Under the pieces are notes generated by a model. The model saw nothing but the letters and a program-made list of their open reading frames with translations, did no database searches and had not been told where the DNA came from. A stretch of 64,000 nucleotides of DNA, taken from assembly GCF_024721155.1 (NCBI RefSeq), contig NZ_JAHVAP010000004.1:248001-312000 (forward strand). The letters run 5' to 3'. This document shows, piece by piece, positions 1-9,483 of the stretch. Both the position numbers and the translations under genes were made by a program. The first letter of the stretch is position 1. Each line of letters starts with the position of its first letter. The DNA is from Mucilaginibacter phenanthrenivorans (GTDB taxonomy: Bacteria > Bacteroidota > Bacteroidia > Sphingobacteriales > Sphingobacteriaceae).

Positions 1-601
1 TATCCGTTTGGAAAAGCAACTGCCCCTCGTTCTGCTCCGGCGCCATAAACTCAATCGCGCCGGCGTGACGCATACTGCTTCTGCGTTGCTCGTCTGACAT
101 GGCGGAGAGGCCAAAATCCAGCAACACATAATTACCAGAGTGAATATTAAATTTTACGTTATTACTTTTTATATCGCCATGCTTAACTCCTACCTTATGG
201 CAGTGCGAAAGCGCCGAAGCCAATTGATCAGCCAGCTTGATCACCTCCTTTATGGTGAACATGACTTCATGAGGTGGTTTCAACAGTTCGCCCAGGTCAG
301 GCCCCTCAATAAACTCCATCTCTATAAACGGCAGCGAGCCGCTCTCCGTGATACCCGAGTTCAGGATCTTAACTACATTGGGGTTGGGAATCTCGTTTAC
401 CTTTTTTAGCTTCTCAACTTCATTTATAAAATTGCGGTAATTATGGTCATCCATACTTTCGTTATGGATGGGCGTTGGCAATAGCTTAACGGCGCTGAAG
501 ATTGGCCCCATCCGCCTGCCTTTGTAAACAGAGCCCTGTCCACCGGTGCGCAATGCTCCCATGTTCTCCAGGCCCTCGGTTATGGTAAAGATCTTACTCA
601 T
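1..601 (-). CDS. Ser/Thr protein kinase, N-terminal part (cut by window edge)
   Basis: Hanks-type protein kinase catalytic domain. Only the first ~200 residues are in the window; the 3' part lies to the left. Visible are a glycine-rich loop (GGQGSVYKG), the VAIK-type lysine in AVKLLP, the catalytic loop HGDIKSNN, DFGLS and MAPEQ. It is nearly identical to the kinase at 7954-9234, so it is a recent duplicate and probably also has a C-terminal membrane anchor. The loop reads HGD instead of HRD, so it is a non-RD kinase. Its ATG overlaps the TGA of the upstream FHA gene by 4 bases (ATGA), which indicates translational coupling. Likely role is to phosphorylate proteins that the neighbouring FHA proteins bind and the PP2C enzyme dephosphorylates (inference from context). 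Confidence 0.93.
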   Translation of the reverse strand, partial: MSKIFTITEGLENMGALRTGGQGSVYKGRRMGPIFSAVKLLPTPIHNESMDDHNYRNFINEVEKLKKVNEIPNPNVVKILNSGITESGSLPFIEMEFIEGPDLGELLKPPHEVMFTIKEVIKLADQLASALSHCHKVGVKHGDIKSNNVKFNIHSGNYVLLDFGLSAMSDEQRRSSMRHAGAIEFMAPEQNEGQLLFQTD

Positions 602-1386
602 CCTGCTGTAGAATGATAACTAAATTCAAACACTGCCGATTCGCCAAGAATAACCTGGTCGCCCTCGTTTAACTTGTGACCGATTTGTGTGGAGTGCAGC
701 TTGATCAAATTTTCGTTTCCTATTGATTTGATCTTCACCTTGTTTCCCGGCGGGATTCCGCCTTCATCAGCGAAGATCATAAAACCGGCATCTTCGTTAT
801 TCCATTCGATGTGAGCATGCTGACGGCTTATAAATTTATTGCTTTCATTCTTACTATCTCCCGGAAAAGCGATCTGGTTCAGCCTGAAAAAGCCATCGTT
901 TACCTGTGCCTTGCTTTCACGGCCGATATTTAGTTTTCCGTCCGACGAGGTAATTTCATATTCCTCCTTCTCCGCCTCGCCATTCAGGATATGGATAAAA
1001 GCGTTTGCCGCCCGCTGGATCACATGATCCTTTGTCCGGATAAAAATGGCAGCATCCAGTATGTCCGATTTAAAGGAATCCGGCGGAAACTCATCGTCAA
1101 AATCAACCTCCAGGGCCCAATTATCCGGCAGGTTAAGCGCAAAGTCGTCGGCAATCCGTTGGATCTCATCTTTAAACCTATCCGGCTCATCTAAATAAAC
1201 AGCGGCTTCATACAAATGCTTGTCGGCAGCGCCCGCATTAATAAACAAATGGATGCCTTTTATGCGTCGGCCCTCTCCTCCTTCCGACTTTTGCAACTGG
1301 TCCTTAACCAGCCGCAGCAATGAATCGCGCAGGGCTTTTACATCCAGCGGACCCTTATTTTCATTCCTTTTAAACAGATCGAACAT
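598..1386 (-). CDS. FHA domain-containing protein
   Basis: 262 residues, no signal peptide or membrane segment, so cytoplasmic. The C-terminal ~110 residues form an FHA phosphothreonine-binding domain: NIGRE (about residue 150) supplies the conserved Gly-Arg, FISRQHAHIEW the Ser-x-x-His core, and GDQVILGESAVFEF the last strands. The N-terminal ~120 residues are a separate alpha/beta domain with no family I can name; position and size recall the N-terminal domain of actinobacterial FhaA, but I see no direct motif match. It lies 27 bases after the SEDS-PBP fusion and overlaps the second kinase by 4 bases. A likely job is to recruit a threonine-phosphorylated partner, kinase or wall synthase, to the complex (inference). 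Confidence 0.9.
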   Translation of the reverse strand: MFDLFKRNENKGPLDVKALRDSLLRLVKDQLQKSEGGEGRRIKGIHLFINAGAADKHLYEAAVYLDEPDRFKDEIQRIADDFALNLPDNWALEVDFDDEFPPDSFKSDILDAAIFIRTKDHVIQRAANAFIHILNGEAEKEEYEITSSDGKLNIGRESKAQVNDGFFRLNQIAFPGDSKNESNKFISRQHAHIEWNNEDAGFMIFADEGGIPPGNKVKIKSIGNENLIKLHSTQIGHKLNEGDQVILGESAVFEFSYHSTAG

Positions 1387-1413
1387 AAATCACAGGTAAA
1401 TTATTTGTTATAA

Positions 1414-4400
1414 CTATTCATCAGTCGTTTCGGTTTCGGCAGGTGGGCGCATACTTTTAATATAGCCAGCCTTCAAAAGCAACGGGATCACATGCTGCCC
1501 CGCCAGCCTTACCGCATCCGACGATCCTTTTGTCGACTCGATACGGATACAAACCACTAAATTACCATTTCCTTTTGCCATCGGCGCAAAGAAAACGTAC
1601 CAGCCGTCGTTAATGCTGTTTCCCTTCCAGATGCGTTCCGGCGTACCCGTTTTACCGGCAACCTTTATTCCTAATATCGGTTCCTTCGGAGCACTTTGCT
1701 CTATCATGTATTTGGTAAGCAAGGCAGTGTATTGCGGATCGTTCGCCAGTTTGATGCTCCCCTTAACAGGCTGTGGTGTGTTATTTACTTTTAGCACAAA
1801 ACGGTTAGCTACAAATGAGCCATTATTTGCCACGCCGGAAATCAACCTCGCTACGGCAGCCGGTGTAGCAATCAGCTCACCCTGCCCCCAGGCCATCCCG
1901 GAAATCCCCTTTGCACGGGTTTTGTGGATGTTGTTGGGGTCGTATCGCGGACGGGTGTTGAATTCGGTTTTGCGCCAAAGCTCGCGCCATTTTTCTTCCT
2001 GGTCTAAATTCTCAGGTTTCTTATTGTAGAAGTAACCGCCTACACCATGTAAAAACATCCCGGTTTTCAGATACAGCGTCGCCATACCCTCCTGCAAATG
2101 CTGTTGGTTGGCCAGCTTTATAAAGTACACGTTATTTGATTTGGCGATAGCTCTTTCCAACGAGATCACCCCGGTTTCATCCGGCTCGATGCCTTTGGTA
2201 CGGATGCGTTCCTCGCTGCTTACATGATATTTAACGCTATCCGCAGCCAATCCAAGTTTGTTAAATGATGCCATGGCGGTTAACACCTTTGCGGTTGAGC
2301 CCGGCTGTGTAGCGTAGGTGAAGCCTAAATCGCTGGTGGTTATCCATTGCGACAGCTTGTTTTGCTCGTTTATCGGCATGGTAAGCTGGTCGTAGTTATT
2401 TACCGGTGGCAGCGGGTAAACTGCGGATGCCAAAACATCACCGCTTGTTGCCTGCATCACAACCACCGATACCCGGTTATCCTGCAACGAAGTATCCTGC
2501 GCTATAGACTGTTGAATGCCTGTTTGTAAGCCCGCGTCAACGGTCAATTGCACATCCCTGTTTCGTTTTTTAAAGGCTTCAACTTCCGGGCTGTTGATTC
2601 CGGCAATAAGCAAGGGAGCCAAAGCGCTGTAATCCTTTTTACTCACCGACATCTCCTTAACCCCCATTGGTAAAAAACGATCTTCGCGAAAGCGGCTGGA
2701 ATGTGCGTTGAAGCTAACAGTAGGCATTTTAAACCCACGTAGCTCTGCCGCATGTTCATACTCACCAAAATAACCATTAGTACTTCCGTTAAAAACACCG
2801 GTATTTTCATCGCCTACCCAAAAGAACATTTGGTCTTCAAACGGATAATATCGTGTTAAACGTTTGTGCATGGCAGAATCAAGGTCAAAATGTGCCGCAC
2901 CGGCCTCATCCAATAATTTTTCCTGCTTTTTGATCAGGGCTGGGTTACTGGTCGCTAATATTCTTCCCTGCCTGTCGTAAAGGGTACCAGCCTGTAATTT
3001 ATTCATCAATATGGCAATACGAGGATTATAACTAAACATCCGCGCACCACTCCTGTCGGCCACCAATGCCGGTTTCACTATCCATTTTTCGCTGCTGAAT
3101 AAATAGCTGGAGATATTTACGATCAATAATATAATACCAATAACGGCCGCCAGTAAGGCCGGCACTAAATTCCGGTCCTGCTGTTTAGTGATGTAGTTCA
3201 TTTGTACAGGTGTGCCCTTTACCACCGAAGCTGACAATAAAAATCCAGCTGCGAGGAAGTTAGCCACTAGCGATGATCCGCCATAGCTTTCAAATGGAAG
3301 TGCTACTCCAGATAAAGGTAAGGCCCCTGTAGAGCCGCCGGCGATCAATAAAAACTGGATGAATGTACAGACGCCAATCCCGGTACATAAGTAGAAAAGA
3401 AATGGCGTACCCGTTTGCCGCCCAATGATGATTGACCGATGCAGGTATAAAAGGAACAATAAGAAGATACTGACGATGCCTGCCCAGCCAAAGCCCTCGC
3501 CGATGGCCGGTAAGATCATATCCGTATGTGCTTCAGGGATGGTTTTGGCAAAGCCCTCACCAACGCCCTGACCGGTTATTCCGCCGCCGCTCATGGCCCA
3601 AAGTCCATTCGCCACCTGGTCGCCGCCATACACTTCATTATTCCAGGCATCCTGCCAAATGGCCTTCCTGTCTACCAATCGTTGTACCGGTCCGGGAACT
3701 ATTTTATTTAGATATGGGATCTTATCGATAGTTAGAAAACCCGAAATAATGAGCAGAGCCATAATTGCCGACTCGCTTAACGTACGCTTCCTGATAAAGA
3801 AGCTGAAGAGCAGCATTGCTAAAGTGAGCCCCGTTGAGATCCAAAGGTTTTTAAATATCCAGGTTATCAATACGTAAAATACTACCGATAAGGCCATGAA
3901 CATGAAATCGCCGCGGGAGAACGAAAACAGGATAATGAATGTAAAACAGATCACTATTGCCGGCCCCATATCGCCCAAAAGCAAAAACAACAATAACGTA
4001 ACTGCTATGGAGATCAGCGCGAACGAAAAGAACGACCACCGCTTGCGCCAGCTGGCATATTCACTGATGAACCTTTCATTGGTGGCAAAAAATCCCGCCA
4101 GGAAAATGATCACTAAGTATTTTACAATCTCGCTCGGCTGAAAGCCGAACAGGTTTACCTTAACACCACTACCCTCGGGTCCTGAGCCAAAACGGATAGT
4201 CAACACCAGCAAGGTCATCGCCAATATGATCCAGGGCCAACCGTTAGCGGCCTTTTGGTTGTTCTTAAAAATAAACATCCTGTAAATCCGCGAATCGGAT
4301 GTAAAGCGGCGCAGGTTCAAAAAGAGCATGATGATGATCACGACAAATCCCATCCCCAGATATACAAGTGAATCTTTGGCAAAAAACCGGTCACGCAAGG

Positions 4401-5478
4401 GATCTTGCAGGTTCAGTAATGTAATGAATGAGATGCCTGTAAGCAGCATAATGAGCGGCAGGATCACCTGGTCGGCAGTTGGGAATTTTGCGCTTAAAAT
4501 AGTATGAATAATAAAAAAGCAAACGAAGAATGATCCGGCAATTATCAGGTACCATTGGTTAAATTCCTCAGGAGTGCGAATGATCAGCGCTTTTTCTTTT
4601 TTCAGTATGCTGAAATCCTTTGAGCTGATGAGCCTGATGGTATGCGGCGACTGGTGAAAAGTAAAAGATTCATCGTTGTCCAAATTCTCGGTACCTTGTG
4701 ACGTACCGAACTGAAAACCCGGCTGCAAGGGCAAAACCGCAAAAGAACGGTTGGCAGGCAAATTTTTAAAGCTGAATTCGCCTTGTGCATCAGTGCGGGC
4801 ATATGCGGTTATTGATTGCAGGTGTGGCGCGCCTTTTTCGTCGGCCACATAAACCAACTTAAAACCCTTACCTGTTTGAATATTTGATTTTACCTTGTCG
4901 TTTTCCTCGTCGTTGAAAATGCTGTCCTGCGGCACTATCATTTGCAGGCGTACCAGCACACCGGCAACCGGCACGGTTTTATTGAGTATCTCACCCGAAA
5001 TACTATTGCCCTGTAAGCCAACATCTGTAACGGCAGGCAAATCAGGCGGACTTGTCCTCTCCTGCGTAAAGCGAATAGAGTCACCCCCGGTATAACCAAG
5101 CAAGGTGCGCGAAACGGTTACACGGTCTTTAAATGATTTACCGCCCTCAGCAAAGGCATCATCGGCGTTAATATTATATTTCAGCTTATTGATCTCGCCG
5201 ATATTATCAAACTTACTGCCTACGGTTGTTTTCGTGGCAACCGTTTGTTCAATTAAGTCGACGTCCTTTTGGTCTTCAAAATAATAACCCTTTACCAGCA
5301 GGTTCTTTAAATTCCGGGCGGGATTTGGTGCATTCAGATTCACCATCGTGCCATCCTTAAGCCGGCGGTCAACATCTTTAAAGTTTTGTTGCAGCACAAC
5401 ATACAGGCGGCCAAAAAGCAGGCCGAGCAAAATGGTTGTAAGTAAAAGAAAAATGCGTTCCTTTTTTCTCGATCCCAT
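1414..5478 (-). CDS. SEDS (FtsW/RodA)-penicillin-binding protein fusion
   Basis: 1354 residues. Parts in order: one membrane helix (about 9-30); a periplasmic region to ~300 containing a CarboxypepD_reg-like segment (VPVAGVLVRLQM... GEFSFKNLP); a multi-helix SEDS peptidoglycan polymerase (about 310-780) with the family segment EAHTDMILPAIGEGFG; another helix; and a class B PBP transpeptidase. The transpeptidase has SxxK at S1061 (PGSTAK), SxN at S1114 (KSNNVYF) and KTG at K1276 (GKTGTPE), so the active site looks intact. SEDS proteins polymerise lipid II and class B PBPs crosslink the strands; normally these are two proteins. A single start at 5478, 2 bases after the PP2C stop, and an open frame throughout argue against a sequencing artefact. 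Expected at the inner membrane, regulated by the flanking kinases, phosphatase and FHA proteins. Confidence 0.95.
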   Translation of the reverse strand: MGSRKKERIFLLLTTILLGLLFGRLYVVLQQNFKDVDRRLKDGTMVNLNAPNPARNLKNLLVKGYYFEDQKDVDLIEQTVATKTTVGSKFDNIGEINKLKYNINADDAFAEGGKSFKDRVTVSRTLLGYTGGDSIRFTQERTSPPDLPAVTDVGLQGNSISGEILNKTVPVAGVLVRLQMIVPQDSIFNDEENDKVKSNIQTGKGFKLVYVADEKGAPHLQSITAYARTDAQGEFSFKNLPANRSFAVLPLQPGFQFGTSQGTENLDNDESFTFHQSPHTIRLISSKDFSILKKEKALIIRTPEEFNQWYLIIAGSFFVCFFIIHTILSAKFPTADQVILPLIMLLTGISFITLLNLQDPLRDRFFAKDSLVYLGMGFVVIIIMLFLNLRRFTSDSRIYRMFIFKNNQKAANGWPWIILAMTLLVLTIRFGSGPEGSGVKVNLFGFQPSEIVKYLVIIFLAGFFATNERFISEYASWRKRWSFFSFALISIAVTLLLFLLLGDMGPAIVICFTFIILFSFSRGDFMFMALSVVFYVLITWIFKNLWISTGLTLAMLLFSFFIRKRTLSESAIMALLIISGFLTIDKIPYLNKIVPGPVQRLVDRKAIWQDAWNNEVYGGDQVANGLWAMSGGGITGQGVGEGFAKTIPEAHTDMILPAIGEGFGWAGIVSIFLLFLLYLHRSIIIGRQTGTPFLFYLCTGIGVCTFIQFLLIAGGSTGALPLSGVALPFESYGGSSLVANFLAAGFLLSASVVKGTPVQMNYITKQQDRNLVPALLAAVIGIILLIVNISSYLFSSEKWIVKPALVADRSGARMFSYNPRIAILMNKLQAGTLYDRQGRILATSNPALIKKQEKLLDEAGAAHFDLDSAMHKRLTRYYPFEDQMFFWVGDENTGVFNGSTNGYFGEYEHAAELRGFKMPTVSFNAHSSRFREDRFLPMGVKEMSVSKKDYSALAPLLIAGINSPEVEAFKKRNRDVQLTVDAGLQTGIQQSIAQDTSLQDNRVSVVVMQATSGDVLASAVYPLPPVNNYDQLTMPINEQNKLSQWITTSDLGFTYATQPGSTAKVLTAMASFNKLGLAADSVKYHVSSEERIRTKGIEPDETGVISLERAIAKSNNVYFIKLANQQHLQEGMATLYLKTGMFLHGVGGYFYNKKPENLDQEEKWRELWRKTEFNTRPRYDPNNIHKTRAKGISGMAWGQGELIATPAAVARLISGVANNGSFVANRFVLKVNNTPQPVKGSIKLANDPQYTALLTKYMIEQSAPKEPILGIKVAGKTGTPERIWKGNSINDGWYVFFAPMAKGNGNLVVCIRIESTKGSSDAVRLAGQHVIPLLLKAGYIKSMRPPAETETTDE

Positions 5479-5480
5479 CC

Positions 5481-6899
5481 TTATTTGTGTTTTTGGGGTA
5501 AGGAATCAGCCTTGAATATCACGGGGATAAATTTACCGCTGATATATTTTTTATCAGCCAAAACTACGTCACTTTGAACGCTTTGTTTACAATTCACAAA
5601 TTGCACATTCTTTAATTCCAGCGAATTATTAGCCAGGGAGATCGCGGTATTGAAGTTATTGAATGAAAGACTATCCAGCGTAATGCTTTTTGATTTGGCA
5701 GAGATTTGAAACGCAGGCCCAGCATAACCAGAATCACTTTGAAATACAATATGCCCCTTTGATTTTATCAGCAATGTATCCTTATTTATTTGGATAGCTT
5801 CGCTGATGATGACAGGCGATTTGTAGCCGGTATCTGAAAGGATCAACACTTTTCCCTTAACATTATCTATCTCCTTCTGCAATTTAATTTGCAACGAACT
5901 AACCGGTTTTTTTACTGCCACTGCCGGCTGTATAGGTGTGTTAGTATTACTTGTTTGATCTTTAAAATACAGGTAAACAGTACTCGCCAAAAACGCCAAC
6001 ATTAAAATTACAAGTACAACAATAAGGCCGGTTCTACTTTTTGGCGCGGGGCCAGGCTCCGCGTCTTTCGCGGGCTGTTCTGTAACCCTGCTTGCAGGGC
6101 TAACTTGTATATTTTCGCGCTTTACGCTTGTGGCTGTATGCTGCTGCGGCACCTTGTTATTGTGCACGAGCACGGCTGTAATATTATCCCTGCCGCCATT
6201 TTTGTTAGCCACTTCTATCAGCTGTTTGCCTTTTTCCTTTAAGGATCCATCATTGGTAAGGATGTTTGTTATCACCGCACTGCTCACCATGTCGGTCAAC
6301 CCATCGCTGCAAAGCAACAGCACGTCGCCCGAAAGAAAAGGTGACTGCCCGGTTTCAATATAATCGGTATTCTTACTTAAATTCGCCTCAAAGCCAAGCG
6401 CTTTGTTGATCTCATTCCGTTTAGGGTGGTTCATGGCCTCATCTTCGGTCAACCTGCCGGAGTCTTCCAAAAAGCCCACGAATGATTGATCATGCGAGAT
6501 CTTTACCAGGGACTTATCGCGCAATAAATACAAACGGGTATCTCCTACGTGTGCGTAGTAAAACTGGTTATTGGTAATATCCGCAATAGCCAGGGTCGAT
6601 ACGCAGCTCATCTGTGCATACTCCTTGTTGCGTTGCTTTTCCTCTATAATGCGTTCGTTGGCTTCTTCAAAACAATCTATCAGCATGGCAATTATCTCGC
6701 CCGATGGTTTTTCCAGCCGTTTGATAATCGCATCGCGTGCTATCCGGGCAGCAATCTCGCCACCTGCATATCCGCCAACGCCATCAATTACGCAGGCAAT
6801 TATAAAGCGGTCGCCCGCACCCTGCCTTGCAATAAAGGCGTCCTCGTTGTTATCCCGCTGTCTGCCGGTATCTGTTATGCCAAAATATTGATCAGTCAT
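5481..6899 (-). CDS. PP2C-family Ser/Thr phosphatase with membrane anchor
   Basis: 472 residues. Residues 1-245 are a PP2C (PPM) catalytic domain with all metal-binding motifs: RDNNEDAF, DGVGGYAGGE, GDTRLYLL, CSDGLTDM and GRDNITAVLV. A linker leads to one transmembrane helix near residues 290-312 (GLIVVLVILMLAFLAS). The remaining ~160 residues are outside the cytoplasm and look like short beta-helix rungs (ITLDSLSFNNFNTAISLANN...). Metal-dependent removal of phosphate from Ser/Thr is the family function. The topology, with catalysis inside and a sensor-like domain outside, resembles actinobacterial PstP, though the outer domain differs. It likely reverses the two kinases of this locus. It ends 2 bases before the SEDS-PBP start, so the two are probably co-translated. 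Confidence 0.95.
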   Translation of the reverse strand: MTDQYFGITDTGRQRDNNEDAFIARQGAGDRFIIACVIDGVGGYAGGEIAARIARDAIIKRLEKPSGEIIAMLIDCFEEANERIIEEKQRNKEYAQMSCVSTLAIADITNNQFYYAHVGDTRLYLLRDKSLVKISHDQSFVGFLEDSGRLTEDEAMNHPKRNEINKALGFEANLSKNTDYIETGQSPFLSGDVLLLCSDGLTDMVSSAVITNILTNDGSLKEKGKQLIEVANKNGGRDNITAVLVHNNKVPQQHTATSVKRENIQVSPASRVTEQPAKDAEPGPAPKSRTGLIVVLVILMLAFLASTVYLYFKDQTSNTNTPIQPAVAVKKPVSSLQIKLQKEIDNVKGKVLILSDTGYKSPVIISEAIQINKDTLLIKSKGHIVFQSDSGYAGPAFQISAKSKSITLDSLSFNNFNTAISLANNSLELKNVQFVNCKQSVQSDVVLADKKYISGKFIPVIFKADSLPQKHK

Positions 6900-6994
6900 T
6901 TTGTTTCCGGGATTTTTTAATTTCGATGAAATGCGCCGCTAATAAACATGTACAAATTACCAACAGGCCAACCGATAAGATCTGCGACATGGCT

Positions 6995-7945
6995 TTATGA
7001 TTTAAATAAGTTAACACCCACTATCCCATTCAGCAACATTTTTGAGTTTACAGGCAGCTCAACCCATGCCGGCGAATTGATGTCACTCCGCACCACATCC
7101 TGCTCATTCAAAATGGTCAACTCACCAAATGATGCCAAATAAAACTTACCATCACTTTTATTATACCTGATGCGCAGGTGCGGCGTATTTACCCACTCTG
7201 TCGGGATCTTGAATATATTCGAATCCTCCCGTGTTTCCTCATCGCCCGAAACAATGATCTCGTCATCCTTCATAAAGTACTCCACCTTTTTACCGGCGAA
7301 TTGTTTTTCGGGCAGGATAGTTTCAAAGCGTGCATGGTGTTTTTTACCTGATTTTACTTCACCCTTATCGTCATACTCCAAATCAACTACGTAAGGCAGT
7401 TCGTAATAACCCTCGCTATAGTAATTGAAGGATTTCATCACCTCCTCGCTCAAATCAAACGTTTGCGCGATGCCGGTTTGGCGGGGGATAAAAGTTACCC
7501 TTAAATTCTCTTCTTTTTTATTGCTTCCGGGTAGCAGCTTACCGATAAAGCCGATGTCGCCCCGTTCATAGTCAGGGTGCGATACCAACCGGAATACCCA
7601 TTTAGAGCTGGATGGCACAACGGTTTTACCGGCCGCCCTGTACTGCCCCAGCAGATCGTAAAATTTCTTTACCGTTTCGTTCACAATCAGGCCAAAGAGT
7701 CCCTGTTTATTGTTCATGAACTCCTTATAGTCCTCAACATTAAAGCTGATAAGGTACTCGTGGTAGAAAACAATCCGGTCGCCAAAGGAAAGCTCCTTAA
7801 CAGAATCGCTGAATTTTGCAACCACGTAATTGTAAACATCGTCGGGTGTAAGTCCCGGTTGTTTTTTTGCCTTTGTATTGTTAGGGCTGGTTAAAAACCA
7901 GTCCTGGATGCCCATACGCTGCCAGATAGAAGCTTTTTGTTCCAT
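6995..7945 (-). CDS. Protein with degenerate FHA-like C-terminus
   Basis: 316 residues, no signal peptide or membrane helix. I do not recognise the N-terminal ~200 residues (starts MEQKASIWQRMGIQDWF); their position and size parallel the N-terminal region of the FHA protein at 598-1386. The last ~100 residues look like an FHA fold that has lost key residues: IPTEWVNTPHLRIRYN lines up with the usual Ser-Arg-x-His-Ala block but keeps only the His, and FYLASFGELTILNE with the strand and turn that follow. Phosphothreonine binding is therefore doubtful. It sits 8 bases after the kinase and 95 bases before the phosphatase, so it belongs to the same operon and may be an adaptor. Function unproven; the FHA link is my reading of a weak pattern. 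Confidence 0.75.
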   Translation of the reverse strand: MEQKASIWQRMGIQDWFLTSPNNTKAKKQPGLTPDDVYNYVVAKFSDSVKELSFGDRIVFYHEYLISFNVEDYKEFMNNKQGLFGLIVNETVKKFYDLLGQYRAAGKTVVPSSSKWVFRLVSHPDYERGDIGFIGKLLPGSNKKEENLRVTFIPRQTGIAQTFDLSEEVMKSFNYYSEGYYELPYVVDLEYDDKGEVKSGKKHHARFETILPEKQFAGKKVEYFMKDDEIIVSGDEETREDSNIFKIPTEWVNTPHLRIRYNKSDGKFYLASFGELTILNEQDVVRSDINSPAWVELPVNSKMLLNGIVGVNLFKS

Positions 7946-7953
7946 GTATTTTT

Positions 7954-9234
7954 TTACTGGTTGTTTGTTGTATCAGTTTTTGAGCTATCAGCCTTCTGCT
8001 GCCGTATAATATCGCCTATCGTACTTCGGGTGGCTGAATCTGTCATTCGTTTCTTATTTCTATAGGCTATTATCCGCGCTTCTTCCGCCTTTCTGAAACT
8101 GTCGGCTATCCGGGCAGTATCCGCTGTTAGCGTAACGGGTTTGATAATTGTTTGTGCAGGGCGAAAAAGCGAATACGCCGAATACGCCATAAAACCCGCC
8201 AGCAAAATCATTAACCCTGCAAACGCATAAGTAGAGATCCGCATAGTACCCGGTTGATTTTGCAGGTTTGACTTTTGCACCATTATAGGCGCAGGCGGTA
8301 CCGCTGCCGGCACTTCCTTTATCACCTCAACCCTAACTTCCTTTACGCTGCTATCGGCTATTATATCATGTAGTTCGGTACCATTGGCATACCTGTTTTC
8401 AGGCGCCTTTTCAAGGCAGGTTGCAATCATTTCCAATAACCAACCCGGCACCTGCATTTCGCGTTCGGGCCATTCCTTAGGCAAATGTTGTCTTCGGAGT
8501 TCTAACAGGTCGGGTACGTCCGACTCCATGTGCGAGAGCATTACGGCGTTGCGTGCAGTTTCACCATTATCCTTTAGCGGGAACGGCACCTGCCCGGCAA
8601 GCAGCTCGTACAAGATCACCCCAAAGCTGTAGATATCAGTTTGGAATAACATTTTGCCCTCATTCTGCTCAGGCGCCATAAACTCAATGGCACCGGCATG
8701 GCGCATGCTGCTTCTCCGCTGCTCGTCAGACATTACCGACAAACCAAAATCAAGCAGCACATAATTGCCCGAACTGTTATTGAACTTTACGTTATTGCTT
8801 TTGATGTCGCCGTGCTTTACCCCAACCTTATGGCAATGCGAAAGTGCACAGGCAAGCTGATCAGCCAGCTTTATAGTTTCCTTTATGGTGAAGATCTTCT
8901 CGTGCGGTGGCTTCAGCAGGTCCTCCAGGTCAGGCCCCTCAATAAACTCCATCTCGATAAACGGGAACGAACCACTTTCAGTAATCCCCGAGTTAAGGAT
9001 CTTAACTACGTTTGGATTAGGGATCTCGTTTACCTTCTTTAATTTCTCAACCTCATTTAAAAAATTACGGTAATTTTTATCGTCGGCACTCTCACTATGG
9101 ATAGGTGTCGGCAATAATTTCACCGCCGTTATGATCGGCCCTATCCGCCTGCCCTTATATACAGAACCTTGTCCCCCGGTGCGGAGCGCACCCATATTTT
9201 CAAGACCCTGTGTTATCGTAAATACTTTGCTCAT
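7954..9234 (-). CDS. Membrane-anchored Ser/Thr protein kinase
   Basis: 426 residues, first gene of the operon. The Hanks-type kinase domain covers about residues 10-290: GGQGSVYKG loop, lysine in AVKLLP, HGDIKSNNVKF catalytic loop, DFGLSVMS, and MAPEQNEGKML followed by DIYSFGVILYELLAG. The Arg before the catalytic Asp is Gly, so it is a non-RD kinase, less likely to depend on activation-loop phosphorylation. One transmembrane helix lies near residues 333-355 (FAGLMILLAGFMAYSAY), followed by ~65 charged residues without an evident sensor domain such as PASTA. Near-identical to the truncated kinase at the window start, so the pair brackets the locus. Probable substrates are the wall synthase or FHA proteins (inference). 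Confidence 0.95.
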   Translation of the reverse strand: MSKVFTITQGLENMGALRTGGQGSVYKGRRIGPIITAVKLLPTPIHSESADDKNYRNFLNEVEKLKKVNEIPNPNVVKILNSGITESGSFPFIEMEFIEGPDLEDLLKPPHEKIFTIKETIKLADQLACALSHCHKVGVKHGDIKSNNVKFNNSSGNYVLLDFGLSVMSDEQRRSSMRHAGAIEFMAPEQNEGKMLFQTDIYSFGVILYELLAGQVPFPLKDNGETARNAVMLSHMESDVPDLLELRRQHLPKEWPEREMQVPGWLLEMIATCLEKAPENRYANGTELHDIIADSSVKEVRVEVIKEVPAAVPPAPIMVQKSNLQNQPGTMRISTYAFAGLMILLAGFMAYSAYSLFRPAQTIIKPVTLTADTARIADSFRKAEEARIIAYRNKKRMTDSATRSTIGDIIRQQKADSSKTDTTNNQ

Positions 9235-9483
9235 CCCTTATTTTCAATCTTTTTAGCTGCTGTTAACCTGCATTATTAACGCAAACAAATCTATTATGTT
9301 TAAATCCTTTTTTATCAGGAATTTTAACTGAAAAAGTAAACAAAAATTGTGAGAAATTCAACCGCAGTTTTATTGTGGATGACGTATGTTTACCGCTGTA
9401 GATATTTAATTACATTTATTACCTTGCTTAATGTATGCTGGTGCGCATAAACATATTTTCCTTGTAACCTTTAACAATATTTT

